The notes below the pieces were generated by a model. The model had not been told where the DNA came from. It ran no database searches and worked only from the letters and a program-made list of their open reading frames with translations. From HGM04593 sp045636545 (GTDB lineage: Bacteria > Bacteroidota > Bacteroidia > Bacteroidales > Bacteroidaceae), in assembly GCA_045636545.1 (NCBI GenBank), contig JAZTXR010000099.1, forward strand, positions 14,264 to 78,263: a stretch of 64,000 nucleotides of DNA, given 5' to 3'. Both the position numbers and the translations under genes were made by a program. Numbering within the stretch: position 1 is the first letter of the stretch; every line of letters starts with the position of its first letter. This document shows, piece by piece, positions 35,640 to 44,695 of the stretch.

Positions 35640-35704
35640 ATTTGCGGTGTCTTTTCTATAAAAAACACCGCATATTCAATTTTGTTCTTGCTTGATTGCA
35701 AATA

Positions 35705-36421
35705 CTATTTGAGCTCAAAGCGGACATTGACCGTGAAACGGTAAGTGTTCTTGCCAATGCTTATAATCGGTTCGCTCACAGGATGCTCAACGGCGGCATC
35801 CTCCATATTGGCTTGGGCACGTGCCTTATAGAGCCTCGGCTGTGTCTGTCCGCTGTTCATCCAATAGCTTATTGTGAGTGCTTTGCCGGCTTCCTGGCCT
35901 ATTGCGCCTGCTAGCATCTGTGCCTCCTCTTTCGCAAGCTGCATAGCCTCAATGCCCATATCGGCCTTCAGCTCCTTCTCGCCGGTGTATCTTGTACGCA
36001 CCAGTTCGATGTCCGAAATACCTCTCTCCTCCAATGATGCGATTACGCTCTGCATTATGGCAACATCATAGAGCTTCAGCATGTATGTGGCTTCGCTCTG
36101 TGATTTTATGCTTTTTGAAAAGGCCTTATAGCCCACTTCGCTGCCCATATAATTGAGCGTGAGGCACTCGGGAATGTCAATGCGGTTTATCTTGAGTGCG
36201 CCAATCATGGCCTCCTGCATCTCCTCGAGACTCTTTTTGCCTTTGTAGTCCTTCTCCCTGATTGTAATTTGCAGATATAGCTCATTGGGTGTAACTTCGC
36301 GTTCCACAGTGGTGTTTATATCTATGTATGCATCTGCCGTGGATTGTGCAGCGCTGTCTGATGGAGCCGCAAACAATAATAGTGCGGCAATGATGCCCGC
36401 TGTGATGATGTTTCTTCTCAT
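35705..36421 (-). CDS. SIMPL (DUF541) domain periplasmic protein
   Basis: This 238-residue exported protein has a signal peptide (1-25, cleaved at SAAQ). It is one SIMPL/DUF541 domain: INTTVEREVTPNELYLQITI at the start, a central helix-strand region, GIEAMQLAKEEAQMLAGAIGQEAGKAL, and a final strand YRFTVNVRFELK. The family (for example Brucella BP26, E. coli YggE) forms periplasmic or outer-membrane oligomers linked to oxidative stress protection. No operon partners. Confidence 0.87.
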   Translation of the reverse strand: MRRNIITAGIIAALLLFAAPSDSAAQSTADAYIDINTTVEREVTPNELYLQITIREKDYKGKKSLEEMQEAMIGALKINRIDIPECLTLNYMGSEVGYKAFSKSIKSQSEATYMLKLYDVAIMQSVIASLEERGISDIELVRTRYTGEKELKADMGIEAMQLAKEEAQMLAGAIGQEAGKALTISYWMNSGQTQPRLYKARAQANMEDAAVEHPVSEPIISIGKNTYRFTVNVRFELK

Positions 36422-36550
36422 TTTCTTCTCTTTTTAAAGTTATACTGTATGCTCCTGCATAGCGTTCCTGTTTGAAACGCACTGCAAGTTGGCAAATATT
36501 GTTGTGGAAAACAAATTGGCTATGCTATAATTAGCAACAGTTAATGTGAA

Positions 36551-37462
36551 TTAATCTTTTTTAATGCCTTGCTTGCGGAATTCAAGTGGCGAGCTGCCGC
36601 TTTTCTTCTTGAAGAACGTCGAGAACTGCCCGATACATTCAAAATGAAGCCTTGAGGAAATTTCGGCAACGCTCAGGTTGGTGGTAAGCAGCATCTCTTT
36701 TGCTTTTGCAAGCCTCAGCTCCAGCCTGTACTGGCCGGGCGAGATACCGCACCTTTTCCTGAACTCGCGACGGAAGAGCGAGTAGCTCACTCCCAGCGTG
36801 TTGGCTATATCCTCCAACGGCTCGTTGTTTGTCATGTCCTCCTTCATTACGGTTTTTGCCTGATTTATGATGCGGTCAATGTATGTCTCGCCGTATGTGT
36901 GGTTTATGTCCTCGTAGTGTATGCGCCCTATCAGCGATATCGCAAGGCTTGCGATGGCCTGCTGGTATCCCTTCTTCTCATCGGTAGCAATCTCAAGTAT
37001 CTCGTGGAATGTTGCTGTAATCCTCTCGTCCACGCCGACCCTGAACACGCAGTTCTTGAAAGTGAAGAAACCGCTCTTTATCTTGTCGTCCATAAACGTG
37101 CCGTTGAATCCTATCCAGTGGTCATCCCATCCACTGTCCGGGTTGGGGGCAAACGAATGCCATTCACCGGGGAAAAGCATGAATATCATTCCGGGCTCAA
37201 TCCTTGTCCTTGAGCATGATGCGCTTTCAAAGTATCCGCTGCCGCGTGTTATGTAGTAAAGCTGGTACTCATTCAATACTCTGCGCCCATTTTCCCGGAA
37301 TCTGTAGTTGTCGGGATGCTCCGACAGCAGATACTCCTCACCCGGGCGCGCGTGCCTTAGGCCGACAGTTGTCACGGCAAGCCCCCACGACTTGTCGCGT
37401 GGTGTCACTTGCAGGTATCTGAATCTCTCTACCTTCTCCTTGCCGCTGGCGCTCTCTGTCAT
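36551..37462 (-). CDS. AraC-family transcriptional regulator
   Basis: This 303-residue protein has an N-terminal cupin sensing domain (about 20-165: GYFESASCSRTRIEPGMIFMLF, WDDHWIGFNG) and a C-terminal double HTH. The HTH region has LEDIANTLGVSYSLFRREFRKRCGISPGQYRLELRLAKAKEMLL, then VAEISSRLHFECIGQFSTFFKKKSGSSPLEFRKQ. The sensing domain resembles sugar-responsive members. It is divergent from the porin gene across 174 bases, so it may regulate the porin, itself or both. Confidence 0.9.
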   Translation of the reverse strand: MTESASGKEKVERFRYLQVTPRDKSWGLAVTTVGLRHARPGEEYLLSEHPDNYRFRENGRRVLNEYQLYYITRGSGYFESASCSRTRIEPGMIFMLFPGEWHSFAPNPDSGWDDHWIGFNGTFMDDKIKSGFFTFKNCVFRVGVDERITATFHEILEIATDEKKGYQQAIASLAISLIGRIHYEDINHTYGETYIDRIINQAKTVMKEDMTNNEPLEDIANTLGVSYSLFRREFRKRCGISPGQYRLELRLAKAKEMLLTTNLSVAEISSRLHFECIGQFSTFFKKKSGSSPLEFRKQGIKKD

Positions 37463-37636
37463 ATAATGATATTATCCTTCTGTTATGCAAAGAAAACAAT
37501 AAGTTTTGAAATGTTGTATTTCTTGTCAAATAAAATTCAGGTGATATGGCTTTTTGTAGTTGTCGCGCCGCTCTTCTTAAACAAAATGGATGGTCGGGTG
37601 TTTGAAATTCTGTATTCATATTAAAAGTGACAAGTT

Positions 37637-38920
37637 ATGAAAAGATTTTCAAAATTCATTTCGCTGACAGCTTTGGGGCTGTTGGCCGTTGTGTCTGTCA
37701 ATGCACAGAACTGGGTGGAGCTTGCAGAGGATGCCACCCCGGTTATCTGTATCAGCGAGACCATCAATGAGGCACCCGATGTGGTGGAGATTTTCCAGAA
37801 CACGCAGAGTCCATATCACAATGACCCGCGTGCTCCGCGTTTTGTCCTTGTTGACCAGAAGGGCAAGTGGGGACTTGGTATCGGCGGTTATCTGCAGACA
37901 AAGCTCGAGTATGACTTTGACAAGGCTGTCGACAATGTAGACTTCCTTCCGTCGGCCATACAACGTGGCGGAGCGCCGTCAAGCCAGTTCAGAATGGACA
38001 TGACAAACTCGGTGCTCTTTCTTAAACTTGTTGGCACCAGCCGTCTGCTTGGCGATTTCGAGGTGTTCACATCGGCCAACTGGCGTGGCAGTGGGCTTGG
38101 CCTGCAGTTGCAGAATGCGTACATGAGCACCAAGTATCTGAAAATCGGTTACTCGGTGGGCTCGTTCATGGATTTGGCGGCAATTCCTGTAACCATTGAC
38201 TATGGTGGCCCTTGCGGTATGACCTTCTACCGTGCTACCCAGGTGATGTTGCACTATGGCTTTGATTTCGGTCTGTCGATGGGTATCAGTCTCGAGGCTC
38301 CCGACGTGAATGCTACAGAGAACGAGACCTTTACCATCGATGCCCAGCGCGTTCCCAACATTCCAATCTTCGTGCAATACAATCTCTTCAATGACCCGCA
38401 AAACCACATACGCCTCGGTGCCGTGATGCGCGATATCTCTTATGTCGACAAAATTACCGGCAAGGACAACGACAAGGTTGGTTGGGGCGCACAGGCCAGC
38501 CTTCTTACCACTATGGGTGGCCTGCAGTTGAGTGGACAGTTCACCATTGGCGAGGGTATCGGTACTCTTGTGAACAATATCTCCAACGTGGGCGTGGATG
38601 TGGTGCCCGACCCCACGACACCGGGCAAGGCTATGATGCTCACGAGCCAGAGCTGGTATGCCGGCATACAGTATACCTTCGGCAAGCGTTTCCTGGCTTC
38701 GGCTACATATAGCCAGACGGTGCTCCTCTCACGCAAGGGCTTTGGCGAGGCCAACCCCGGCAGTTACCAGAAAGGACAGTATGTGGCAGCGGACTTCTTC
38801 TACAATGTGACGGACAATATGCAGATTGGTATAGAGTATCTGCACGGCTGGCGCTTCGACTTCAGCGGCAAGACCTACAATGCGAACCGAATAAACCTCT
38901 CGGCAAGGTACGATTTCTAA
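37637..38920 (+). CDS. DcaP-like outer-membrane porin
   Basis: This 427-residue outer-membrane protein has a signal peptide (1-23, SVNAQ). A short acidic linker is followed by a barrel of about 16 strands ending in a terminal Phe (LSARYDF). The segment QFRMDMTNSVLFLKLVG, then GDFEVFTSANWRG, YMSTKYLKIGYSVGSF and ATPVTIDYGGP-like AAIPVTIDYGGP, follows the layout of DcaP-type porins, which pass small anionic solutes. It lies between an AraC regulator and a PiT phosphate transporter, but a terminator separates it from the latter. The substrate is not evident. Confidence 0.8.
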   Translation: MKRFSKFISLTALGLLAVVSVNAQNWVELAEDATPVICISETINEAPDVVEIFQNTQSPYHNDPRAPRFVLVDQKGKWGLGIGGYLQTKLEYDFDKAVDNVDFLPSAIQRGGAPSSQFRMDMTNSVLFLKLVGTSRLLGDFEVFTSANWRGSGLGLQLQNAYMSTKYLKIGYSVGSFMDLAAIPVTIDYGGPCGMTFYRATQVMLHYGFDFGLSMGISLEAPDVNATENETFTIDAQRVPNIPIFVQYNLFNDPQNHIRLGAVMRDISYVDKITGKDNDKVGWGAQASLLTTMGGLQLSGQFTIGEGIGTLVNNISNVGVDVVPDPTTPGKAMMLTSQSWYAGIQYTFGKRFLASATYSQTVLLSRKGFGEANPGSYQKGQYVAADFFYNVTDNMQIGIEYLHGWRFDFSGKTYNANRINLSARYDF

Positions 38921-38950
38921 AGCCGTACGCAGTGGTAAAACCTGGATTAC

Positions 38951-38975
38951 CCCCGGAACAACAATGCTTCCGGGG
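38951..38975 (+). terminator. Intrinsic terminator after the porin
   Basis: Eight-base-pair stem CCCCGGAA / TTCCGGGG with a nine-base loop, followed by CTTTTTTG. Confidence 0.85.
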
Positions 38976-39017
38976 CTTTTTTGTAGCCTATGTTTTATGA
39001 TTTTTACCATCTTTTAT

Positions 39018-39047
39018 TTTGTTTTATAGAAATAATGAATATTTTTG
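39018..39047 (+). promoter_or_regulatory. Promoter of the PiT transporter
   Basis: TTTG (39018-39021), 18 bases, TATTTTTG (39040-39047). It implies a leader of about 105 bases before the ATG at 39159, longer than its neighbours. The leader contains no riboswitch I can recognise. Confidence 0.65.
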
Positions 39048-39158
39048 TAACGTGAAAGGTATCGCCTGTTGCAGGCCTATGGTGGGTTTGTATATGTCGC
39101 GACTACCTTTACACCGGTAAGAAACCGTAATATTGTGAAAAACATAATTTAATGATAT

Positions 39159-41465
39159 ATGGATTTCTTTAACAACATTGTCTCTTACGTATCGGGGCTC
39201 AGTTCTTTGGAACTCTCCTATATGTTTGTGATTGCCTTTATGTTTGTTCTTGCCATCATTGACCTTACCGTAGGTGTGAGCAATGATGCTGTGAACTTCT
39301 TGAGTTCGGCAGTGGGTTCAAGGGCTGCAAAAATCAAACACGTGCTTATTGTGGCTGCTGTGGGTGTCTTTGTGGGTGCCGCGTTCAGCAGCGGAATGAT
39401 GGATGTGGCGCGCCACGGAATTTTCGACCCCTCATTCTTCACTTTCCAGAACGTGATGTGCATCTATCTTGCGGTGGTCATCAGTGATGTATTCCTGCTC
39501 GACCTCTTCAACTCGCTTGGTCTGCCGACATCAACAACCGTGTCAATGGTATTCGAGTTGCTTGGTGCATCGTTCATCACGGCACTGATCTCGTCATCGG
39601 GCGAGGGATTGGGTATGCTCAATACCGACAGGGCCATGACTATCATCATCTCAATCTTCCTTTCTGTGGCAATAGCCTTTGTATTCGGTCTTGTGGTGCA
39701 GTGGATTTCACGTGTAGTCTTTACATTCCACTATCGCAAGAATCTGGGACGCAAAATTGGACTCTATGGCGGTTTCGCATCTACGGCAATCATATACTTC
39801 ATGATTGTAAAGGGTCTTAAAGGCAGTTCTCTCAAGGCTATGCTCCCTGCAAACGTTCAGGAGTTTGTGTTCGAGGAGACCGGCATGTTCATTCTGTGCT
39901 CTTTTGTAGTGCTCACAGTGCTGATGCAGCTGTTGCATTTCTGCAAGGTCAATGTCCTTAAGATTGTAGTGCTCATGGGTACATTCTCACTTGCCATGGC
40001 ATTTGCAGGCAATGACCTCGTGAACTTCATCGGTGTTACACTTGCCGGTCTTGAGTCTTTCCAGACTCTTGTAGCCAATGGCGGTAACGTGGATATGACA
40101 ATGGAATCGCTTGGTTTGCCGGCAACAACAAATATCATGTTCCTTGTGGGTGCAGGTGCAGTGATGGTATATGCTCTTTTCACAAGCAAGAAGGCCCGTA
40201 AAGTGTTGCAGACATCAATCGACCTGTCGAGCCAGCAGAACGAGGAGAACGAGATGTTCGGAACATCGTCGGTCGCACGCAACATTGTACGTGCCGTGTC
40301 AAAACTTGTTGATGCTGTGATACGCAACACCCCCGAAAGTGTAAAACGATGGATTGGCAAGCGTTTTGCTCCGCTTGAGGAGCGCGAGGATGTTGCCTTT
40401 GACCTTGTGCGCGCATCGGTTAACCTTGTGCTTGCCGGCTTGCTCATTGCAGTGGGTACATCGTTGAAGTTGCCGCTCTCAACAACATACGTGACATTTA
40501 TGGTTGGTATGGGTTCTTCACTTGCCGACCGTGCATGGGGCAGGGAGAGTGCCGTTTATCGTGTTACCGGTGTTGTTTCGGTAGTAGGTGGATGGTTCAT
40601 CACTGCAGGTGCGGCATTCATTATTGCTGCTATTGTGTCCGGCATAATGAATTACGGAGGTGTCATTGCAATGTATGTAATGATTGCAATAGTAATCTAT
40701 CTGCTCATCCGTAGCCATGTAAACTATAACAAGAAGAAGGCGGCAGAGACTGTCGATGCAAAGATGGATGTCATACTGAAGTCCGATGACCAGGACGAGG
40801 TATGGGAGAACCTAAAGTCCCACACAGCCGATACTCTCTCACATACCCTTACATTCTCGGCCGAGGCTTACAAGAAGATGTTCGACTCATTCTCGGTAGA
40901 TGCCTTGCGCCCATTGAAGAGCACTCTCATAAAGATTGTAGAGGAGAAGGCATTGATGAAGAAACAGCGCCGTGCCGAGACACGCGGTCTGCAGCGCATC
41001 GACCAGCAGATGGCATTCGAGCGCAGCACATGGTATCACTTGTGTACAAACAGCTGCCAGCAGATGCTCAACACGCTTACCCGCATTGGTGAGCCTATGA
41101 AGGAACATGCCGACAACAGCTTCAACCCGCTCTCAAAGAATTACGTCAACGAGTTTGCACCATATTGCAGCGATGTCTACAAGGTGTTGATGGATATCAA
41201 CGAGATAATTGCTACAGGCAACTATGCAAATGCCGAGGAGGTCTCTACACGTGCAAAGAACCTCAAGCACCAGCTTGCTACTCTGCGCAAGACACAGACA
41301 ATGCGCCTGCACCAGAGCAACGGCAGTCTGCGAATGGATTTTGTATACCTGAACCTCATACAGGAGAGCCATGAGCTTCTCAGTGAGGTGCGTAACCTGT
41401 TGCGTGGTGGTAACAAGTTCTTTGCCCTGCAGGTGACAACCGAGGAAGCAGAACCCAGGCTCTGA
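39159..41465 (+). CDS. PiT-family inorganic phosphate transporter with C-terminal PhoU-like domain
   Basis: This 768-residue inner-membrane phosphate carrier has two inverted halves with the PiT signatures GVSNDAVNFLSSAVGSRA (about 38-55) and AGNDLVNFIGVTLAG (about 285-300). LPTSTTVSMVFELLG and LPLSTTYVTFMVGMGSSLADRAWG form the transport hairpins. Residues from about 540 are cytoplasmic and helical (LKSHTADTLSHTLTFSAEAYKKMFDSF and onward), resembling a fused PhoU-like regulator. Bacteroidota PiT proteins of 730-770 residues commonly have this extension. No separate phoU neighbours it. Confidence 0.9.
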   Translation: MDFFNNIVSYVSGLSSLELSYMFVIAFMFVLAIIDLTVGVSNDAVNFLSSAVGSRAAKIKHVLIVAAVGVFVGAAFSSGMMDVARHGIFDPSFFTFQNVMCIYLAVVISDVFLLDLFNSLGLPTSTTVSMVFELLGASFITALISSSGEGLGMLNTDRAMTIIISIFLSVAIAFVFGLVVQWISRVVFTFHYRKNLGRKIGLYGGFASTAIIYFMIVKGLKGSSLKAMLPANVQEFVFEETGMFILCSFVVLTVLMQLLHFCKVNVLKIVVLMGTFSLAMAFAGNDLVNFIGVTLAGLESFQTLVANGGNVDMTMESLGLPATTNIMFLVGAGAVMVYALFTSKKARKVLQTSIDLSSQQNEENEMFGTSSVARNIVRAVSKLVDAVIRNTPESVKRWIGKRFAPLEEREDVAFDLVRASVNLVLAGLLIAVGTSLKLPLSTTYVTFMVGMGSSLADRAWGRESAVYRVTGVVSVVGGWFITAGAAFIIAAIVSGIMNYGGVIAMYVMIAIVIYLLIRSHVNYNKKKAAETVDAKMDVILKSDDQDEVWENLKSHTADTLSHTLTFSAEAYKKMFDSFSVDALRPLKSTLIKIVEEKALMKKQRRAETRGLQRIDQQMAFERSTWYHLCTNSCQQMLNTLTRIGEPMKEHADNSFNPLSKNYVNEFAPYCSDVYKVLMDINEIIATGNYANAEEVSTRAKNLKHQLATLRKTQTMRLHQSNGSLRMDFVYLNLIQESHELLSEVRNLLRGGNKFFALQVTTEEAEPRL

Positions 41466-41486
41466 AAATATTCTGATACCTGATAT

Positions 41487-41529
41487 TGCCGGCAAGGGTT
41501 AATTTTTGATAAAAAAGCCTTTGCCGGCA
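41487..41529 (+). terminator. Inverted repeat after the PiT gene
   Basis: Twelve-pair stem TGCCGGCAAGGG / CCTTTGCCGGCA-type with a 19-base AT-rich loop. It is followed by ATATATTTTATT and immediately by the nfo -7 box (41540-41547). Confidence 0.6.
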
Positions 41530-41563
41530 TATATTTTATTATTTTCGCAAAAAAACAACGACA

Positions 41564-42397
41564 ATGAAATTCATAGGACCTCACGTATCGGCAAGCGGCG
41601 GTGTAGAGAATGCTCCGCTCAATGCCACTGCAGTAGGCGCAAATGCCTTTGCACTCTTTACAAAGAACCAACGGCAATGGGTGGCTGCTCCACTCACAGC
41701 CAAAAGTATAGAACTGTTCAAGGAGAACTGCAAGAAAGGTGGTTTCGACCCGCGCTATATATTGCCCCACGACAGCTACCTTATAAATCTGGGTAACCCT
41801 GATGAAGAGGCGATACAGAAATCGCGCGCGGCATTCCTTGACGAAATGCAGCGCTGCGAGCAACTTGGGCTCACTATGCTCAATTTCCACCCCGGCAGCC
41901 ATTTGAACAAGGTTTCCGTGGAACAGTGTCTCGATGAGATTGCAGCCAACATAAATCTTGCGCTCTCAAAGACAAACGGTGTTACTGCGGTCATTGAGAA
42001 TACGGCAGGACAGGGTAGTAACGTTGGTAACAGGTTGGAGGAAATCCGCTACATCATTGACCGTGTGGATGACAAGAGCCGTGTGGGTGTTTGTATCGAC
42101 ACTTGCCACTTCTATTCGGCCGGCTATGATATTGTAGGCGATTATGACGGGGCTTTCGGTGAACTGGAGCGTGTGGTTGGCCTGGAATACCTGAAGGCCA
42201 TTCACCTCAACGATACAAAGAAACCGTTGGGTTCACGTGTCGACAGGCACGACAGTGTTGGCATTGGTCTGCTTGGTATCGACTTCTTCAAGCGCTTTAT
42301 GAAAGACCCGCGTTTCGATAATATGCCAATAATCCTTGAGACACCCGATGAGGCCCGTTGGGCCGAGGAGATTGCTCTCTTGCGTTCGTTCGAATAA
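41564..42397 (+). CDS. nfo: Endonuclease IV (deoxyribonuclease IV)
   Basis: This 277-residue TIM-barrel apurinic/apyrimidinic endonuclease contains three zincs. Metal ligands are visible in order: HVSASGGVENAP, LPHDSYLINLGNP, NFHPGSH, VIENTAGQG, VGVCIDTCHFYSAGYD, AIHLNDTKKPLGSRVDRHDSVGIG, and LETPD. It cleaves DNA at abasic sites in base-excision repair. A -7 box TATTTTCG (41540-41547) is 16 bases before the ATG, so the leader is very short. Length is normal. Confidence 0.97.
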   Translation: MKFIGPHVSASGGVENAPLNATAVGANAFALFTKNQRQWVAAPLTAKSIELFKENCKKGGFDPRYILPHDSYLINLGNPDEEAIQKSRAAFLDEMQRCEQLGLTMLNFHPGSHLNKVSVEQCLDEIAANINLALSKTNGVTAVIENTAGQGSNVGNRLEEIRYIIDRVDDKSRVGVCIDTCHFYSAGYDIVGDYDGAFGELERVVGLEYLKAIHLNDTKKPLGSRVDRHDSVGIGLLGIDFFKRFMKDPRFDNMPIILETPDEARWAEEIALLRSFE

Positions 42398-42404
42398 GAA
42401 GCTG

Positions 42405-42456
42405 TTATACAATTATCCCCGCAGACATCGCAATGTCTGCGGGGATAATTGTATAA
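42405..42456. terminator. Bidirectional terminator, 24-bp perfect stem
   Basis: Arms 42405-42428 and 42433-42456 are exactly complementary around loop CGCA. It has a GC-rich top and AT-rich base, and separates convergent nfo and the sialidase. Confidence 0.88.
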
Positions 42457-42474
42457 AGAGAGTCTTCTTTCCAA

Positions 42475-44544
42475 TTAATCAGGGTCTTCAACTGTGACAA
42501 TCTCACATTCCAGGCCTTTCTTGCAGATGCTGCAACGGAACGGCAGGCAGAAAGCATATGTCCACGTGTCCAGTGTCTTGGCAAAATCAACAGGTACATA
42601 CACCATTGAGTAGCCTCCGGGCTCTTCCTCGTAGTAGAGGCCTATGTTGCCGTCGGGTAGTATGCACATCGATGAGTAGGCCGATTCACGGTCTGTTATC
42701 TGAATCTTCTTCCAACCCTTTGACAGCTCGGTAGGTGTATACGTTGCAGGGTCATCAGAAAGCTCCTTATAGAAGATTGACACACCGCTGCGGTTGTTGC
42801 CTGTAGGTACAGATTGGAACAGTACATTGCCTACACGCAATGGCTCGCCGTTGGTGTCGTTGCTGCCGAACTTCAGGTTGCCCACCTGGTCGGTTGCCAC
42901 TGCACCATCCCAATAGCCCTCGGCTCTCTCAAAGTTGGTGTAGTGGAACACGTTGAAGTAACGGCCATATCCCTTGCGGCTGCTCAGCAGCACGCTGCCG
43001 TCAGGCAGTTCCTCGCATTTGGGTTCGTTGCCGTAGGGTGCCGGGCTGTCGTTGAAACCGTTGCCAAGCTCACCAAGCAGGTTCCATGTCTTGCCGAAGT
43101 CATCGGAGTATAGCGCATAGTTGTGGTGGCGGTGACTGCCTGTCTCAACTGCCCACACAGCGCAATATATGCGGTAGTAGTCACCAACCTTTATCATGCT
43201 GCTCTGTGCCATGCGGCCTGCGCCTATGAACATTGAACCGACATGTGCCTTGCCGTCCTTGTCCTTGAAAAGAGGGTAGATGTCGTATGTCACCTCTTCG
43301 GGCTGTGTCGTCTCCCATTCGCCGGTCTCCTCATTATATATAATGCGCATGCGTGCCATGCGGTTGGGGTTCTCGGGGTTCTCGGCAGTGCCTGCACCGT
43401 AGTTGCCGTGCCAGCACAGACGGTTACCGCACACGCTCATGACAAGAATCTCGTTCCTTTCGCGGTCGGCAACGATGGCGGGGTCACCAAAGCCTGTAAG
43501 CCATGTTTCTGCCGCCTCTTTGCCAAGGCCGTCTGCGATTTTTACAGGTGCAGTCCATGATACACCGTCCCACTCCTCACCGGCTTTTGTGCTGTGGCGC
43601 ATTACAAGGTCAACTTCGCCGAAACCGATGTCATTGCCGCATGGACGGTAGTCGTTGATTGCGAATACATAGCCGTTGGCTGTTGTTGTGATGGCCGGAA
43701 TACGGTATGGGACACCTCTCTCATCGGGTGAGTAGTAGAGATACTGATAACGGTTCTCCTTGTCGACGTTGATGTCTATTGCCACCTGCAGGCCTCTCTC
43801 GGGCAGTGGTTGCTCGGCAAGTGCCTCGCTACCATTCACGTTCATCTTCCAGCCATGGTATGTCTTCTTGCACGAGATTCCAACCTTTGCATCCTTTGGC
43901 AGGTAGCAAAGTGTGCTCCTGGGGATGTCGTTGCTGTCAATTATAATCGCTCCGGCCTGTCCGTTGATTGATATGGCAACCTCACCAATCTTGTAATTGG
44001 TCTCGAGCGCACCTTCGCTGTTCACGTTGTATGCTATTTCGAGTGTGCGGCTCATGTCAATGGCCTTGAAGTTCCAATGTCCGCCTTTGTCGCTGCTTGA
44101 ATAGAGCTTGATGTCCTTGCCGGCACCGCCGAACATGTTGAAACTCTGCTCCTGCGCATCCTTGGGCGCGATTGCATAGCTGCCATCCTCCTGCGTTGTG
44201 ATTGTGAGCAGTGTGGCATCCTTTTCACTTGCCATTATGGCTGCAGCACCGCTTTCATTGCCTTCCAGTTTCAGCGCGTACTTCTTGCCCAATGCGTGGT
44301 TGTAGAGCCTGAAACCGTCTCTGCTGCCTACAAGGTACCATATTTCGTCTGCAGTGTAGGCTGCAGGGCCGCTTTTCACAGCCTTGCCCGCTTCGCCTGC
44401 CTTTATTGAAAATGCCTTGTCGCGGTTGTTCGATATATGCACCGGAGTGCCTTTCTTGAACGCCTGTGAGAAGAACTCCTGTGCATTTGTTGTCGATATG
44501 CCTACAAAAAAGAGCAGTGCATAAAACATAATCTTCTTGTTCAT
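42475..44544 (-). CDS. Exo-alpha-sialidase (GH33) with N-terminal binding domains
   Basis: This 689-residue exported enzyme releases terminal sialic acid. After the signal peptide (1-21), residues about 28-165 look like a beta-trefoil or ricin-type carbohydrate-binding module (EIWYLVGSRDGFRLYNHALGKKYAL). Residues about 165-265 are a second beta-domain seen in Bacteroides sialidases. The six-bladed propeller starts at the YRIP motif with the triad Arg at residue 281. The Asp-rich NDYRPCGNDIG, the Asp-box SDDFGKTW, the Glu/Arg region YGNEPKCEELPDGSVLLSSR and GLYYEEEPGGYS follow. The last 25 residues (after TWTYAF) are unusual, holding three cysteines (CLPFRCSIC). No sialic-acid catabolism genes adjoin it. 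Confidence 0.9.
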   Translation of the reverse strand: MNKKIMFYALLFFVGISTTNAQEFFSQAFKKGTPVHISNNRDKAFSIKAGEAGKAVKSGPAAYTADEIWYLVGSRDGFRLYNHALGKKYALKLEGNESGAAAIMASEKDATLLTITTQEDGSYAIAPKDAQEQSFNMFGGAGKDIKLYSSSDKGGHWNFKAIDMSRTLEIAYNVNSEGALETNYKIGEVAISINGQAGAIIIDSNDIPRSTLCYLPKDAKVGISCKKTYHGWKMNVNGSEALAEQPLPERGLQVAIDINVDKENRYQYLYYSPDERGVPYRIPAITTTANGYVFAINDYRPCGNDIGFGEVDLVMRHSTKAGEEWDGVSWTAPVKIADGLGKEAAETWLTGFGDPAIVADRERNEILVMSVCGNRLCWHGNYGAGTAENPENPNRMARMRIIYNEETGEWETTQPEEVTYDIYPLFKDKDGKAHVGSMFIGAGRMAQSSMIKVGDYYRIYCAVWAVETGSHRHHNYALYSDDFGKTWNLLGELGNGFNDSPAPYGNEPKCEELPDGSVLLSSRKGYGRYFNVFHYTNFERAEGYWDGAVATDQVGNLKFGSNDTNGEPLRVGNVLFQSVPTGNNRSGVSIFYKELSDDPATYTPTELSKGWKKIQITDRESAYSSMCILPDGNIGLYYEEEPGGYSMVYVPVDFAKTLDTWTYAFCLPFRCSICKKGLECEIVTVEDPD

Positions 44545-44643
44545 ATTTTGGGTGATTTGTTTGTTTCTATCTGCAAATTAAATAAATTTCCGGCACAAAA
44601 TCAACAGCCAATGCCTGGCGAAGACTTTTTTGCCCCTCTTTGC

Positions 44644-44675
44644 TTTGCATTTCCACTCCCTTTGTACTATCTTCG
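44644..44675 (+). promoter_or_regulatory. Promoter of the rpe-comEC run
   Basis: TTTG (44644-44647), 20 bases, TATCTTCG (44668-44675), with the rpe ATG 20 bases downstream. Confidence 0.75.
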
Positions 44676-44695
44676 CGTTATTAAATCAATAAAAT

